From Novosphingobium sp. (GTDB lineage Bacteria > Pseudomonadota > Alphaproteobacteria > Sphingomonadales > Sphingomonadaceae), in the NCBI RefSeq assembly GCF_025351285.1, contig NZ_JANXWG010000053.1, positions 1 through 64,000 of the forward strand: a stretch of 64,000 nucleotides of DNA, in the 5' to 3' direction. Below are positions 17,035 to 26,640 of this stretch, in pieces. The notes below the pieces were generated by a model. It did not search any database and had not been told where the DNA came from. It saw nothing but the letters and a program-made list of their open reading frames with translations. Numbering within the stretch: position 1 is the stretch's first letter; each line of letters starts with the position of its first letter. The position numbers and the translations under genes are program-made.

Positions 17035-17874
17035 CGAAACGTCGCCGTAATCGCGGCCCATGCCGATGAAGATGTAGTCGGTGTTGGCCAGTTTGTTGTT
17101 GGTGGGGTCGAAGCCGATCCAGCCCAGCGTCGGCCCGCACCACAGCGCGGTCCACGCGTGCATCGCGTCGGCACCGATCAGCCGCGGCTTTCCGGGGGGA
17201 GGGAGCGTGCGCAGATAGCCGCTGACGTAAGCCGCCGGAATACCGTGCGCGCGCGCGGCGATGACCATGATATGCGCAAAATCCTGGCACACCCCGCGCT
17301 TCTTGGCGAAAGCCTGTGCGGGCGGGGTGTCGGTCTTGGTGGCGTCCTTATCGTATTTGAACTGCTCGAAGATCGCGCGCATCAAGGCGGTGCCGGCGTC
17401 CACGATCGGTGCATCGTCGGCCAGGAACGGCCGCGCCCACACGCCGATTTCGGGCGACATCGCCGCGATCCGCGAGGGGTATAAGTAGCTTGCCGGGCAG
17501 GTGGCCGAAAGGTCGCGGCCGGTCAGCGCTTCGTTGCGAATCTGGCGCACGGTCGGCCCGCCGCCTGCCCCGCCTGCGTAGAGCCGACCCTCGAACAAGC
17601 CGCCCTGAACGATCGGCGCCTCCTGCACTTCGACACGAAAGCGGCTTTCGATGGTAAGCGTAGAAATCGGTTCCTTCAGCGTCAGCCGGCTGCGGTTGAC
17701 CACATATGGCCCCGCTTCCTCGCGCACCGAGGCGGGGCGGGGGATCACTTCCATTGTGTAGTCACGCAAGACCTGCCCCGGCCACACCGCGGGTTTGAGC
17801 CGCAAGTTGAACCGCGCAAGCCGAACAACCGTCGCGTAAGTCACCGTAGTGCGATGGCTGACATCATAGATCAT
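16948..17874 (-). CDS. Transglutaminase family protein
   Basis: A 308-residue cytoplasmic protein with a bacterial transglutaminase N-terminal domain (MIYDVSHRTTVTYATVVRLA) and a transglutaminase-like core. The catalytic triad is C196 (RGVCQDFAH), H239 (DAMHAWTA) and D256 (GFDPTNN). The start at ATG 17874 overlaps the stop of the ATP-grasp gene (ATGA, 17871-17874); a longer frame to 19110 is only antisense-like read-through. In this genome context such proteins are probably peptidases or amidases acting on a product of the ATP-grasp ligase. Its last 28 codons are duplicated at 15687-15773. Confidence 0.93.
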   Translation of the reverse strand: MIYDVSHRTTVTYATVVRLARFNLRLKPAVWPGQVLRDYTMEVIPRPASVREEAGPYVVNRSRLTLKEPISTLTIESRFRVEVQEAPIVQGGLFEGRLYAGGAGGGPTVRQIRNEALTGRDLSATCPASYLYPSRIAAMSPEIGVWARPFLADDAPIVDAGTALMRAIFEQFKYDKDATKTDTPPAQAFAKKRGVCQDFAHIMVIAARAHGIPAAYVSGYLRTLPPPGKPRLIGADAMHAWTALWCGPTLGWIGFDPTNNKLANTDYIFIGMGRDYGDVSPLDGVFHGGAGQTMRVAVDVMPLEVTPS

Positions 17875-20363
17875 GCCAAAAAGCTCGGCGTCGCGTCGGT
17901 TTCGGCCTTCTCGAATTGCAGAAAGTATCGCGCCGAAATCGCATCGGACAGCGACAGAAGCCGGGTTTCGACTTCGCGCAATTGCGCTTCGTCGAAGGTG
18001 TCGGCGGTCATGCTCCGCAGCGGCGCGAGCACGGCGCGGGCTTCGCGCAGCGGGCGTTCGGGCACGTTGTCCTCGATCAGCGCGGGCAGCGCGGCGATGT
18101 GCGCTTCGATGCATTGCACCTGGAACACCAGGCTGCGCGGATTGTCGGGATCGAGCAACACCAGATCGAGCACCGGATCGCGCCACGGCCCGGTCAGGTA
18201 GCGCGAGCGATAGACGATCTGGCTGTCGCACAGATCCAGCAGCACGTTGAGCGCATCGGGACCGGCGTTTCCGGCACTCGCACTGCCCAGCAGTTGCCGC
18301 GCGATCCGGCAGATCGACAGCGCGCGTTCGATCCGCCGCCCGGTATCGAGGAAGCACCACGCCGGGCTGCGCACCATGTTCTCCGAAACCAGCCCGGCCA
18401 GCGCGTTGAAATGTTCGAGCAGGTCCTTGGCCAGCTTGAGCGTGGCGCGCGCATCCTCGGGCCGGGTATCGGCCATCGGCCGGCTCACGATCCGCCAGAA
18501 ATCGCGCGCGAACCGATCGCGCAGCGAGAGGCCCACGCGCTGGCTGTTGCGGACCAGTGCTGCCACGCCGCCGGGCAGCTTGAGATCGGACATCGCGCTC
18601 GCGCAGATTTCGGGCACTTTCGCCCGCGCGGTTCGCGCCGAAATCGCGCCCCACGTCACCAGCAGTTGCACCAGCCGTTTCTTGACCGCGGGATCGTTGC
18701 CCGAACCGTTGTCGACATCGAGCGACTGGCCCAGCAGCGCGCGCAGCACACGCACGGTCACTTCGGCGCGTTCGTTGTAACGGCCGAACCAGTAGAGGTT
18801 GTCCGCCGCCTGGCTGGAAAGGATGCCGCCGCCACGCCGGATCGGCGGGCTGTCGCCCAGCGTGGTGGTGCGGTGATGCGCCAGTTCGCGATCGTCGACC
18901 ACGCAGACATCGGCCGAAAGATCGCCTTCGCCCATCAGCGAGGTGCGCAATTCGCCGGTGGACGAAAGCCGCCCGAACCCGCCGGGCATCACTTGCCACA
19001 TCCCGTCCGCCCCGCGCGCCACAAATGCGCGCAGGGTGAAGGGACGCGGCACGATCTGCTCGCCGATCATCGCCGGCGTGGTCGAAAGGTGGACGATTTC
19101 CTGCCCGCAATAGTCCATCGGCCGCCGCGCCATTGCTTCGAACAGGCGTTCGCGCGCCGCACCGGACAGTTCGGCGCCGACCACGGCGGCGGTCATCGGG
19201 TTGGTGCCGTCGATGCCTTCGACCGGCGCGCCGTGTGCGGGGGTGATCACCAGTTCATCGAAGCGGCGGCGCACCTCCTCGGCCTCGCCGCGCTGGCCGC
19301 ACCACCAGGTGGCGATGTTGGGCAGGAGCGGTTCCTGGCCCAGTGCGACCCGGCACAGCCTTGGCATGAACGCCGCAAACGCGGTCGATTCGAGCACTTC
19401 CACGCCCGGCCAGTTGGCCACTTCCAGCGCGCCTTGCGAAAACGCGTCGAACACGTCGGGCACGCCGATGGCAGAGCGCGAATCGAAGTTCAGCGGATCG
19501 AGCGCGTCGGTCGCGATCCAGCGCCACAGCGCATCGATGCGCTTGGGTCCGGCGATCGTGCGCACGTAAAGCCGTCCGTCGCTGACGGTAAGGTCGCGTC
19601 CTTCGACCAGCGGAAACCCCAGATACCGCGCCAGATGCGCCTGTTCGGGGTACGACTGGTTGTAGTGCCCCGCGGTCAGCAGCGCGATTCGCGGGGTGTC
19701 GCGCAGGCAATCGCGCGCAATACCGGCCCGCATCTGTGCGAAGAATTCGGCCAGCCGCCGCACGTTGATGTCCGACAGCAACGATCCCGTCGCGCGCGAC
19801 AGCGCCAGCCGGTTTTCCAACGCGTGGCCGATGCCCGTCGCCAGCCGCAGCCGGTCGGCCAGCACGCGCCATTGCCCGCGCGGGCCCCGCGCCAGATCGA
19901 CCGCATAGACGTGGATGTAATGGTCCTCACGCGGGGGAACGCCCACCATCTTGCGTGCAAAATAGCGGCTGCCGGCTACCACCGCAGCGGGCAGGTGGCC
20001 GCCGCTGATCAGCGTTTGTGCGCCGTAGATATCGGCGGCAACGTGTTCGAGCAGTTCGGCGCGCTGGATCAGGCCGCGTTCGATCCCAGCCCATTCCTCG
20101 GCGCCGATGATCAGCGGCAGCGGGCTGAGCGGCCATGCGCGCTCCTCCTCGTCCTTGGCCATGCGGAAGGTCATGCCCAGATCCTGGATCTGCCGCCCGA
20201 GCTGGTCCTGGATCGATCCCGCCTTGCCTCCCGACAGCGCGGCCAGCCCGCTCGCCATCGCCTGCCACTTGTCGGTGACAGACGGACTGGCCGAACGGAA
20301 CAGGTCGCCGGTTCCGGCTTCGGCCTGGTACTGGTCGAAGCCGCCCGCGAAGCGTTCAAGCAA
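17871..20363 (-). CDS. Circularly permuted ATP-grasp + alpha-E (DUF403) fusion protein
   Basis: An 830-residue fusion. Residues ~1-470 are a circularly permuted type 2 ATP-grasp domain (FDQYQAEAGTGDLFRSA, HYIHVYAVDLARGPRGQWRV, YLGFPLVEGRDLTVSDGRLY), predicted to form amide bonds using ATP. Residues ~515-820 are an alpha-E helical domain (SSQAADNLYWFGRYNERAEV, WCFLDTGRRIERALSI). In many genomes these are separate genes; here they are one. The only usable start is TTG 20363, since an in-frame stop lies 24 bases upstream and the family N-terminus begins here. It lies between two transglutaminase genes in a one-direction operon. The peptide product is unknown. Confidence 0.9.
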   Translation of the reverse strand: MLERFAGGFDQYQAEAGTGDLFRSASPSVTDKWQAMASGLAALSGGKAGSIQDQLGRQIQDLGMTFRMAKDEEERAWPLSPLPLIIGAEEWAGIERGLIQRAELLEHVAADIYGAQTLISGGHLPAAVVAGSRYFARKMVGVPPREDHYIHVYAVDLARGPRGQWRVLADRLRLATGIGHALENRLALSRATGSLLSDINVRRLAEFFAQMRAGIARDCLRDTPRIALLTAGHYNQSYPEQAHLARYLGFPLVEGRDLTVSDGRLYVRTIAGPKRIDALWRWIATDALDPLNFDSRSAIGVPDVFDAFSQGALEVANWPGVEVLESTAFAAFMPRLCRVALGQEPLLPNIATWWCGQRGEAEEVRRRFDELVITPAHGAPVEGIDGTNPMTAAVVGAELSGAARERLFEAMARRPMDYCGQEIVHLSTTPAMIGEQIVPRPFTLRAFVARGADGMWQVMPGGFGRLSSTGELRTSLMGEGDLSADVCVVDDRELAHHRTTTLGDSPPIRRGGGILSSQAADNLYWFGRYNERAEVTVRVLRALLGQSLDVDNGSGNDPAVKKRLVQLLVTWGAISARTARAKVPEICASAMSDLKLPGGVAALVRNSQRVGLSLRDRFARDFWRIVSRPMADTRPEDARATLKLAKDLLEHFNALAGLVSENMVRSPAWCFLDTGRRIERALSICRIARQLLGSASAGNAGPDALNVLLDLCDSQIVYRSRYLTGPWRDPVLDLVLLDPDNPRSLVFQVQCIEAHIAALPALIEDNVPERPLREARAVLAPLRSMTADTFDEAQLREVETRLLSLSDAISARYFLQFEKAETDATPSFLA

Positions 20364-20452
20364 GGATGCTGCGGCGGTCAGAGGTCAACCCCTGCCGCTT
20401 CAGCGCTCAACGCGCCGTCGATGCTTGCAAACCCCCTCACGAAGCCCCCACT

Positions 20453-23400
20453 TCAAACCGTGCGCCTCAGATCGAGCGTCATCGGAAACTCCCTGGCGAT
20501 CTCGTCTGGCGGGATCACCTGCGACCCCGGGGAATGGCCAAAGGCGACGAACCGCGCCTTGCGCCGCGATTCGGCCTCGAAAGCATTGACCGGGACCACG
20601 TCATAGGATCGTCCGCCCGGATGCGCCACATGATAGACGCATCCGCCCAGCGATCGATCGTTCCAGGTGTCGAGAATGTCGAACGTGAGCGGCGCGTGGG
20701 CTTTCATCATCGGGTGCAGGCAATTGGCCGCGCCCCACGCTTTATATCGCACCCCGCCGACGCCTTCACCGGGCACGCCGGTTGAGGTGAGCGGAACCCG
20801 CCGGCCGTTGCACGCGATTACATGACGGCCGGGGACGAGCCCCGTCGCACGCACCTGCAAGCGTTCGGTCGAGCTGTCGACATAGCGAACCGTCCCGCCG
20901 ATCGCGCCGGTTTCACCCAGCACGTTCCACGGTTCGAGCGCGTGGCTGATTTCCAGCGTGACCCCGCCGCCCTCGACATTGCCGTGGATCGGGAAACGGA
21001 ACTGCCGCTGCGCCTCGAACCACACCGGGTCGAAATCATAGCCCGCCGCGCGCAAGTCATCGAGCACGCCGAGGAAATCGGCCCACACGAACTGCGGCAG
21101 CATGAAGCGGTCGTGGAGCGCGGTGCCCCAGCGGACCAGTCCACCCGAAAGCGGCTTGGCCCAGAACATCGCGGTCATCGCGCGCAACAGCAGTTGCTGG
21201 GCGAGCGACATCCGCGCGTCCGGTGGCATCTCGAACCCGCGGAATTCGACGAGGCCGAGCCGCCCGGTCGGCCCGTCGGGGCTGAACAGCTTGTCGATGC
21301 AGATTTCGGTGCGGTGGGTGTTGCCGGTCACGTCCACCAGCAGGTTGCGGAACAGCCGATCGACCACCCACGGCGCGACGTGCTCGCCATTGGTCGGCAC
21401 CTGGCTGAGCGCGATTTCCAGCTCGTAGAGGCTGTCGTGCCGCGCTTCGTCGATCCGCGGCGCCTGGCTCGTCGGGCCGATGAACAGCCCCGAGAACAAG
21501 TAGCTCAGCGACGGATGCCGCTGCCAGTAGATCACGAAGCTCTTGAGCAGGTCCGCGCGGCGTATGAACGGCGAATCGAGCAGCTTGCCCCCGCCCAGCA
21601 CGATGTGGTTGCCCCCACCGGTGCCGATCGAGCGCCCGTCGACCATGAACTTGTCGGCGGTCAGCCTCAGTTCGAAGGCTTCGGCGTAAAGCGTCTCGGT
21701 GATATTCACCGCTTCGCGCCACGAATGCGCGGGCTGGATGTTGACCTCGATCACGCCCGGATCGGGGGTGATCTTGAGCAGCACCATGCGCGGATCGGGC
21801 GGGGGAGGGTAGCCCTCGATCCGCACCGGAATCCGCGCTTCCTCGGCCATGCGTTCCACGGCGGCGATCAGTTCGAGCCAGTCCTCGAACGCCTCGACCG
21901 GCGGGATGAACACCGACAGGTAGCCGTCGTGCGGCTCGACCGCGATCGCGGTCCGCACCGCGCCCTCGATGATGCGCTGCTCGACCCGATCCTGCGCCGC
22001 GCCATCGGGGCCTTCGACCGAAACCGAACGCTGTTCTTTTTCGACCCCAGCCTTCTCGACTTCTGCCTCACGCACCTGGTGCCCGGCTTCGACCGCCTGA
22101 GTGCGATAATCGCTCAACGGCTCGCGCGGTTCGGTGCTGTCGCGCGGGTGGATGTATGGATAATCCGAGGGCGGCACGAATGGCAGCGAGCCCAGCGGCA
22201 GCCGGTAGCCCAGCGCCGAATCGCCCGGCACCGCGAACAGCGCGCCGCGCCGCACTTGCCATTTTTCGCTTTTCCAGCGCGAGGCCTTGCTCGGCGCCGA
22301 ATTCCACCGCTGCACCGGCAGCACATAGCCGACCGGCTTCGACAGCCCGCGCTGGAACGTGCGCATGAAACGCGCGCGCGTTTCGGGATCATCGAGAGCG
22401 GGATCGAACGGCGAGGTATTCTCGGGAAGGTCGGCCTCCTTGACGATCCACGTCACCGCATCTTCGTACACCGGCTGGACGAACTCGCCGTCGATGCCGA
22501 GCAGGTGCGCGGTCTTGTCGAGGAATTCAGCCGCAACGCTGGCGTCGAGCGTGGCTTCCGCCACTTTGCCCGGCACCGGATCGGCCGCGATCAGGCTGGC
22601 ATCGCGCCAGACCGGCACCCCGTCGTTGCGCCAGTACAGCGCATAACCCCAGCGCGGCAGGCTTTCGCCCGGATACCATTTGCCCTGGCCGTGGTGGAGC
22701 AGCGATCCGGGCGCGAACTTGTCGCGCAAGCGGCGGATCAGCTTGTCGGCATAACTGGCCTTGGTCGGGCCGACCGCGCCGCCGTTCCATTCATCGGCAT
22801 CGAAATCGCCATCGGCGATGAAGGTCGGCTCGCCGCCCATCGTCAGCCGCACATCCTGCGCCACGAGATCGGCATCGACCTTGTCGCCCAAGGCCATCAG
22901 CCCGGCCCAGCGGCCTTCGGTGAACGGCGCGGTGATGCGGACGGCTTCGGCGATCCGCGCGACGCTCATCTCGAAGTGGAAATCGACCTCGGCGGGTTCG
23001 GCATTGCCCGAGATCGGCGCGGCCGAGCGGTAATGCGGCGTCGCGGCGAGCGGGATATGACCCTCGTCGGCGAACAGGCCGGAGGTGGGATCGAGCCCGA
23101 CCCAGCCCGCGCCGGGCAGGTACACTTCGGTCCACGCATGAAGATCGGTGAAGTCCGCTTCCGGCCCCTTGGGCCCTTCGCGCGGGGTCACGTCGGACTT
23201 CATCTGGATCAGGTAGCCCGAGACGAAGCGCGAGGCGAAACCCAGCGCGCGCAGCAATTGCACTTGCAGCCAGGCGCTGTCGCGGCACGATCCGGAACCC
23301 AGGCTCAGCGTGTCCTCGGGCGGCTGCACGCCCGGTTCCATGCGGATCACATAGGAAATGCGCTGTTCGAGCGCGTGGTTGAGCGCGACCAGGAAATCGA

Positions 23401-23830
23401 TCGTGCGGCCGGTGCGCCCGGTGAATTCCTGCACCATCGCATCGAACAGCGGGCCGTGATGTTCCAGCTCGTAATAGGGTTCGAGTTCGTCCTTCAGCGC
23501 CGCGTCGTAGAGGCAGGGCATCTCCTCGGCATCGGGCTCGACGAAGAAATCGAACGGGTTGAGCACCGCCAGGTCGGCGAGCAGATCGACCTCGATCGAG
23601 AAGTGATCGACCGGATCGGGAAACACGATTCGCGCCAGCCAGTTGCCGTGCGGGTCCTGCTGCCAATTGAGGAAGTGGTTGGCCGGCGAGATCTTCAAGG
23701 AGTAGTTGGGCACCGCCGTGCGGCTGTGCGGCGCCGGGCGCAGCCGCACCACTTGCGGGCCAAGCCGGATCGGGCGGCTGTAACGATAGCGGGTGAGGTG
23801 GTGCAAAGCGGCTGTAATCATTGCCGCCAT
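20453..23830 (-). CDS. Transglutaminase - DUF2126 large protein
   Basis: A 1125-residue protein. The N-terminal ~300 residues are a transglutaminase-like domain with the triad C182 ([10 protein letters not shown]), H231 ([10 protein letters not shown]) and D247 (GLDPTSG). The remaining ~800 residues match the DUF2126 region ([52 protein letters not shown]), which has glutamine-synthetase/ATP-grasp-like amidoligase character in published domain analyses. It is first in the operon with the ATP-grasp/alpha-E and small transglutaminase genes. ATG 23830 was used; ATG 23821 is equally plausible. The system is predicted to make and trim a peptide modification. Confidence 0.91.
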   Translation of the reverse strand: MAAMITAALHHLTRYRYSRPIRLGPQVVRLRPAPHSRTAVPNYSLKISPANHFLNWQQDPHGNWLARIVFPDPVDHFSIEVDLLADLAVLNPFDFFVEPDAEEMPCLYDAALKDELEPYYELEHHGPLFDAMVQEFTGRTGRTIDFLVALNHALEQRISYVIRMEPGVQPPEDTLSLGSGSCRDSAWLQVQLLRALGFASRFVSGYLIQMKSDVTPREGPKGPEADFTDLHAWTEVYLPGAGWVGLDPTSGLFADEGHIPLAATPHYRSAAPISGNAEPAEVDFHFEMSVARIAEAVRITAPFTEGRWAGLMALGDKVDADLVAQDVRLTMGGEPTFIADGDFDADEWNGGAVGPTKASYADKLIRRLRDKFAPGSLLHHGQGKWYPGESLPRWGYALYWRNDGVPVWRDASLIAADPVPGKVAEATLDASVAAEFLDKTAHLLGIDGEFVQPVYEDAVTWIVKEADLPENTSPFDPALDDPETRARFMRTFQRGLSKPVGYVLPVQRWNSAPSKASRWKSEKWQVRRGALFAVPGDSALGYRLPLGSLPFVPPSDYPYIHPRDSTEPREPLSDYRTQAVEAGHQVREAEVEKAGVEKEQRSVSVEGPDGAAQDRVEQRIIEGAVRTAIAVEPHDGYLSVFIPPVEAFEDWLELIAAVERMAEEARIPVRIEGYPPPPDPRMVLLKITPDPGVIEVNIQPAHSWREAVNITETLYAEAFELRLTADKFMVDGRSIGTGGGNHIVLGGGKLLDSPFIRRADLLKSFVIYWQRHPSLSYLFSGLFIGPTSQAPRIDEARHDSLYELEIALSQVPTNGEHVAPWVVDRLFRNLLVDVTGNTHRTEICIDKLFSPDGPTGRLGLVEFRGFEMPPDARMSLAQQLLLRAMTAMFWAKPLSGGLVRWGTALHDRFMLPQFVWADFLGVLDDLRAAGYDFDPVWFEAQRQFRFPIHGNVEGGGVTLEISHALEPWNVLGETGAIGGTVRYVDSSTERLQVRATGLVPGRHVIACNGRRVPLTSTGVPGEGVGGVRYKAWGAANCLHPMMKAHAPLTFDILDTWNDRSLGGCVYHVAHPGGRSYDVVPVNAFEAESRRKARFVAFGHSPGSQVIPPDEIAREFPMTLDLRRTV

Positions 23831-23845
23831 TCTTGCGCCTAACCA

Positions 23846-23860
23846 TGTTGCGCCGCAACA
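23846..23860. promoter_or_regulatory. Perfect 15-bp palindrome between the peptide cluster and the glycogen operon
   Basis: TGTTGCGCCGCAACA is a perfect inverted repeat about a central C, 16 bases upstream of the leftward ATG 23830 and about 256 bases upstream of glgP. TGTTGC-N3-GCAACA resembles TGC-rich sites reported for alphaproteobacterial carbon-storage regulators of the PhaR/AniA type, but that assignment is tentative. It could control either divergent operon. The rest of 23831-24116 shows no clear promoter or gene. Confidence 0.5.
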
Positions 23861-24116
23861 ACGATTCGTCGGGCCCGGTCACGATTTGCAAGATTGTGAC
23901 GCGATCGGGCCGCATGGCACGCGAAACCGTGGCCCGGAGGGTGCTCTGCATGCGTATTCCGTGCGTGATGGGTGCATTTGCCCGCACTCGGCGCTTGCCG
24001 TCACCGCCGGTGTGCCATACCCGTTGGGACGGAGCAGGATCGCCGAACAGGACCCGCCGCGGCGGCTTGCCTTATGCACGCCGTCGATCGAGCCACCGCA
24101 GTTTGGAGCCGCCTCG

Positions 24117-26630
24117 ATGCCGACAGACCGCAGCCAGCCACAGCCGACACCCCAGGCTTCCACCGCACCCGAACTCGCCGCCGTACCCAGATTTCGGGCA
24201 AGCGCCATCAACCCGCGCGTGACCGAGATCGACGATCGCATCATCGACGTGTTGCGCCATCGCATCGGCAAGGACGAACGCGCCGCGCGCCCGCACGACT
24301 GGTTCACCGCCACCGTGCTGGCGCTGCGCGACGACGTGGTCGACCGCTGGATCGAATCCACCCGCGCCACTTACGACAGCGGCGCCAAACGCGTCTATTA
24401 TCTCAGCCTGGAATTCCTGATCGGGCGGCTGCTGCGCGATGCGCTATCGAACATGGGGCTGACCCGCGAGATGGAAGCGGCACTGCGCGCGCACGGGCTG
24501 GACCTGGCTGCGCTGGAGGAACTCGAACCCGATGCCGCACTGGGCAATGGCGGTCTTGGCCGGCTGGCGGCGTGCTTCATGGAAAGCCTGGCGAGCCTGG
24601 GCATCCCGGCTTACGGTTACGGCATCCGCTATGTGAACGGCATGTTCCGCCAGCGGATCGACGATGGCTGGCAAGTCGAATTGCCCGAAACCTGGCTGTC
24701 GCACGGCAACCCTTGGGAATTCCCGCGGCGCGAAAGCGCGTATCGCATCGGCTTCGGCGGTGAAGTGACCGGCGGCGGCGATCAGGGCGGCGAAGGTGTC
24801 GCGTGGAAGCCGGCCGAGGAGGTCGAGGCCACGGCTGTCGACACCCCCGTCATCGGCTGGCGCGGCAAGCGGATCAACACGCTGCGGTTGTGGAAGGCCA
24901 ATGCGGTCGATCCGATCCGGCTCGATGCGTTCAACGCCGGCGATCACATGGGCGCGCTGGCCGACAAGGTCCGCGCCGAAAGCCTGGTGCGCGTGCTTTA
25001 TCCTGCGGATTCAACCGCGGCGGGACAGGAACTGCGGCTGCGGCAGGAATATTTCTTCACCTCGGCATCGATCCAGGACATCCTGCGGCGCCACGTCCAG
25101 TACCACGGCGATGTGCGCACGCTGCCCGACAAGGCCGCGATCCAGCTTAACGACACGCACCCCGCAGTGGGCGTGGCCGAACTGATCCGGCTGTTGGTCG
25201 ATGTCCACGGGCTGGAATTCGACGAGGGGTGGGACGTCGCCAGGCGCACCTTCGGCTATACCAACCACACGCTGTTGCCCGAAGCGCTCGAATCGTGGCC
25301 CTTGCCGCTGTTCGAACGGCTGCTGCCGCGCCACATGCAGATCGTTTACGCGATCAACAGCCGCGTGTTGCGCGAAGCGCACAAGAACGGGCTGGGCAGC
25401 GATTCCATCGCGGCGATCTCGCTGATCGACGAGGGCGGGGACCGCCGCGTGCGCATGGCCAACCTGGCATTCGTCGGCGCGCACAGCGTCAACGGCGTGG
25501 CCGCGCTGCACACCGAACTGATGAAAAGCACCGTCTTTTCAGACCTTCACAAGCTGTACCCGACACGGATCAACAACAAGACCAACGGCGTCACCCCGCG
25601 TCGCTGGTTGCAGCAGTGCAATCCGGGGCTGACATCGCTGCTCAAGGACGCGATCGGCGATGCGTTCCTTGACGATACCGACAGATTGAGCGATCTCAAT
25701 CGCTTGGCCGACGATGCTCAACTGGGTGAGAGGATTTCCGAGGTCAAGCGCGCCAACAAGATCGCGCTCGCCACGCATATCAAAGACCTGGTCGGCATCC
25801 GGCTCAACCCCGATGCGCTGTTCGATGTGCAGATCAAGCGCATCCACGAATACAAGCGCCAGTTGCTCAACCTGATCGAGACCGTCGCACTGTACGATCA
25901 GATCCGCAGCCACCCCGAAAAGGACTGGGTGCCGCGCGTGAAAATCTTCGGCGGCAAGGCCGCGCCAAGCTATCACAACGCTAAGCTGATCATCAAACTT
26001 GCCAATGACATAGCGCGCAGAGTTAACAGCGATCCTTCGGTCGGTGGGCTGCTCAAGGTGGTCTATGTGCCCAATTACAACGTGACGCTGGCCGAACGGA
26101 TCATTCCCGCGGCCGACTTGTCCGAACAGATCAGCACCGCGGGCATGGAAGCTTCGGGCACCGGCAACATGAAGTTCGCGTTGAATGGCGCGCTGACGAT
26201 CGGCACGCTCGATGGGGCCAACATCGAGATCAAGGACCACGTTGGCGATCCCAATATCGTGATCTTCGGGCTGACCGCCGACGAAGTGGCGGCCAAGCGC
26301 GCCGATGGCTACAACCCGCGCGAAGTGATCGAGCAGTCGCGCGAATTGCAGCAGGCGATGTCGGCGATCGCTTCCGGGGTGTTCTCACCCGACGATCCGC
26401 ACCGCTACACCGACCTGATGAACGGCATCTACGACCACGACTGGTTCATGGTCGCCGCCGATTTCGACACATACCACGCCGCGCAGCGCGGGGTCGATCG
26501 GCGCTGGGAAAATCAGGCCGCCTGGCGCGCCTCGGCCATCCGCAACATCGCCAACGTCGGCTGGTTCTCGTCCGATCGCACAATCGGCGAATATGCGCGT
26601 GACATCTGGGGAGTTTCCCCCGCTCCATGA
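24117..26630 (+). CDS. glgP: Glycogen phosphorylase
   Basis: An 837-residue GT35 phosphorylase that releases glucose-1-phosphate from glycogen. Conserved segments include GNGGLGRLAACFMESLASLG, IQLNDTHPAVGVAELIRLLV and the pyridoxal-phosphate lysine motif EASGTGNMKFALNGALTIGT. The start ATG 24117 has GGAG 8 bases upstream and matches the family length; a longer frame to 23793 is rejected. It is first in a five-gene glycogen operon, so breakdown and synthesis enzymes are co-transcribed. Confidence 0.95.
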   Translation: MPTDRSQPQPTPQASTAPELAAVPRFRASAINPRVTEIDDRIIDVLRHRIGKDERAARPHDWFTATVLALRDDVVDRWIESTRATYDSGAKRVYYLSLEFLIGRLLRDALSNMGLTREMEAALRAHGLDLAALEELEPDAALGNGGLGRLAACFMESLASLGIPAYGYGIRYVNGMFRQRIDDGWQVELPETWLSHGNPWEFPRRESAYRIGFGGEVTGGGDQGGEGVAWKPAEEVEATAVDTPVIGWRGKRINTLRLWKANAVDPIRLDAFNAGDHMGALADKVRAESLVRVLYPADSTAAGQELRLRQEYFFTSASIQDILRRHVQYHGDVRTLPDKAAIQLNDTHPAVGVAELIRLLVDVHGLEFDEGWDVARRTFGYTNHTLLPEALESWPLPLFERLLPRHMQIVYAINSRVLREAHKNGLGSDSIAAISLIDEGGDRRVRMANLAFVGAHSVNGVAALHTELMKSTVFSDLHKLYPTRINNKTNGVTPRRWLQQCNPGLTSLLKDAIGDAFLDDTDRLSDLNRLADDAQLGERISEVKRANKIALATHIKDLVGIRLNPDALFDVQIKRIHEYKRQLLNLIETVALYDQIRSHPEKDWVPRVKIFGGKAAPSYHNAKLIIKLANDIARRVNSDPSVGGLLKVVYVPNYNVTLAERIIPAADLSEQISTAGMEASGTGNMKFALNGALTIGTLDGANIEIKDHVGDPNIVIFGLTADEVAAKRADGYNPREVIEQSRELQQAMSAIASGVFSPDDPHRYTDLMNGIYDHDWFMVAADFDTYHAAQRGVDRRWENQAAWRASAIRNIANVGWFSSDRTIGEYARDIWGVSPAP

Positions 26631-26640
26631 AGCCGTTTTA

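Noticed and set aside
17916-20606. 896-codon open frame antisense to the ATP-grasp/alpha-E gene
   Set aside because: Same reason; the minus strand holds the recognised protein and its codon pattern.
20822-23842. 1006-codon open frame antisense to the transglutaminase-DUF2126 gene
   Set aside because: High-GC shadow: composition is Arg/His/Pro-rich, no family pattern, and the opposite strand carries conserved catalytic motifs.
26593-26640. 16-residue N-terminal extension of GlgB
   Set aside because: Overlaps glgP by 38 bases and does not resemble other GlgB N-termini.
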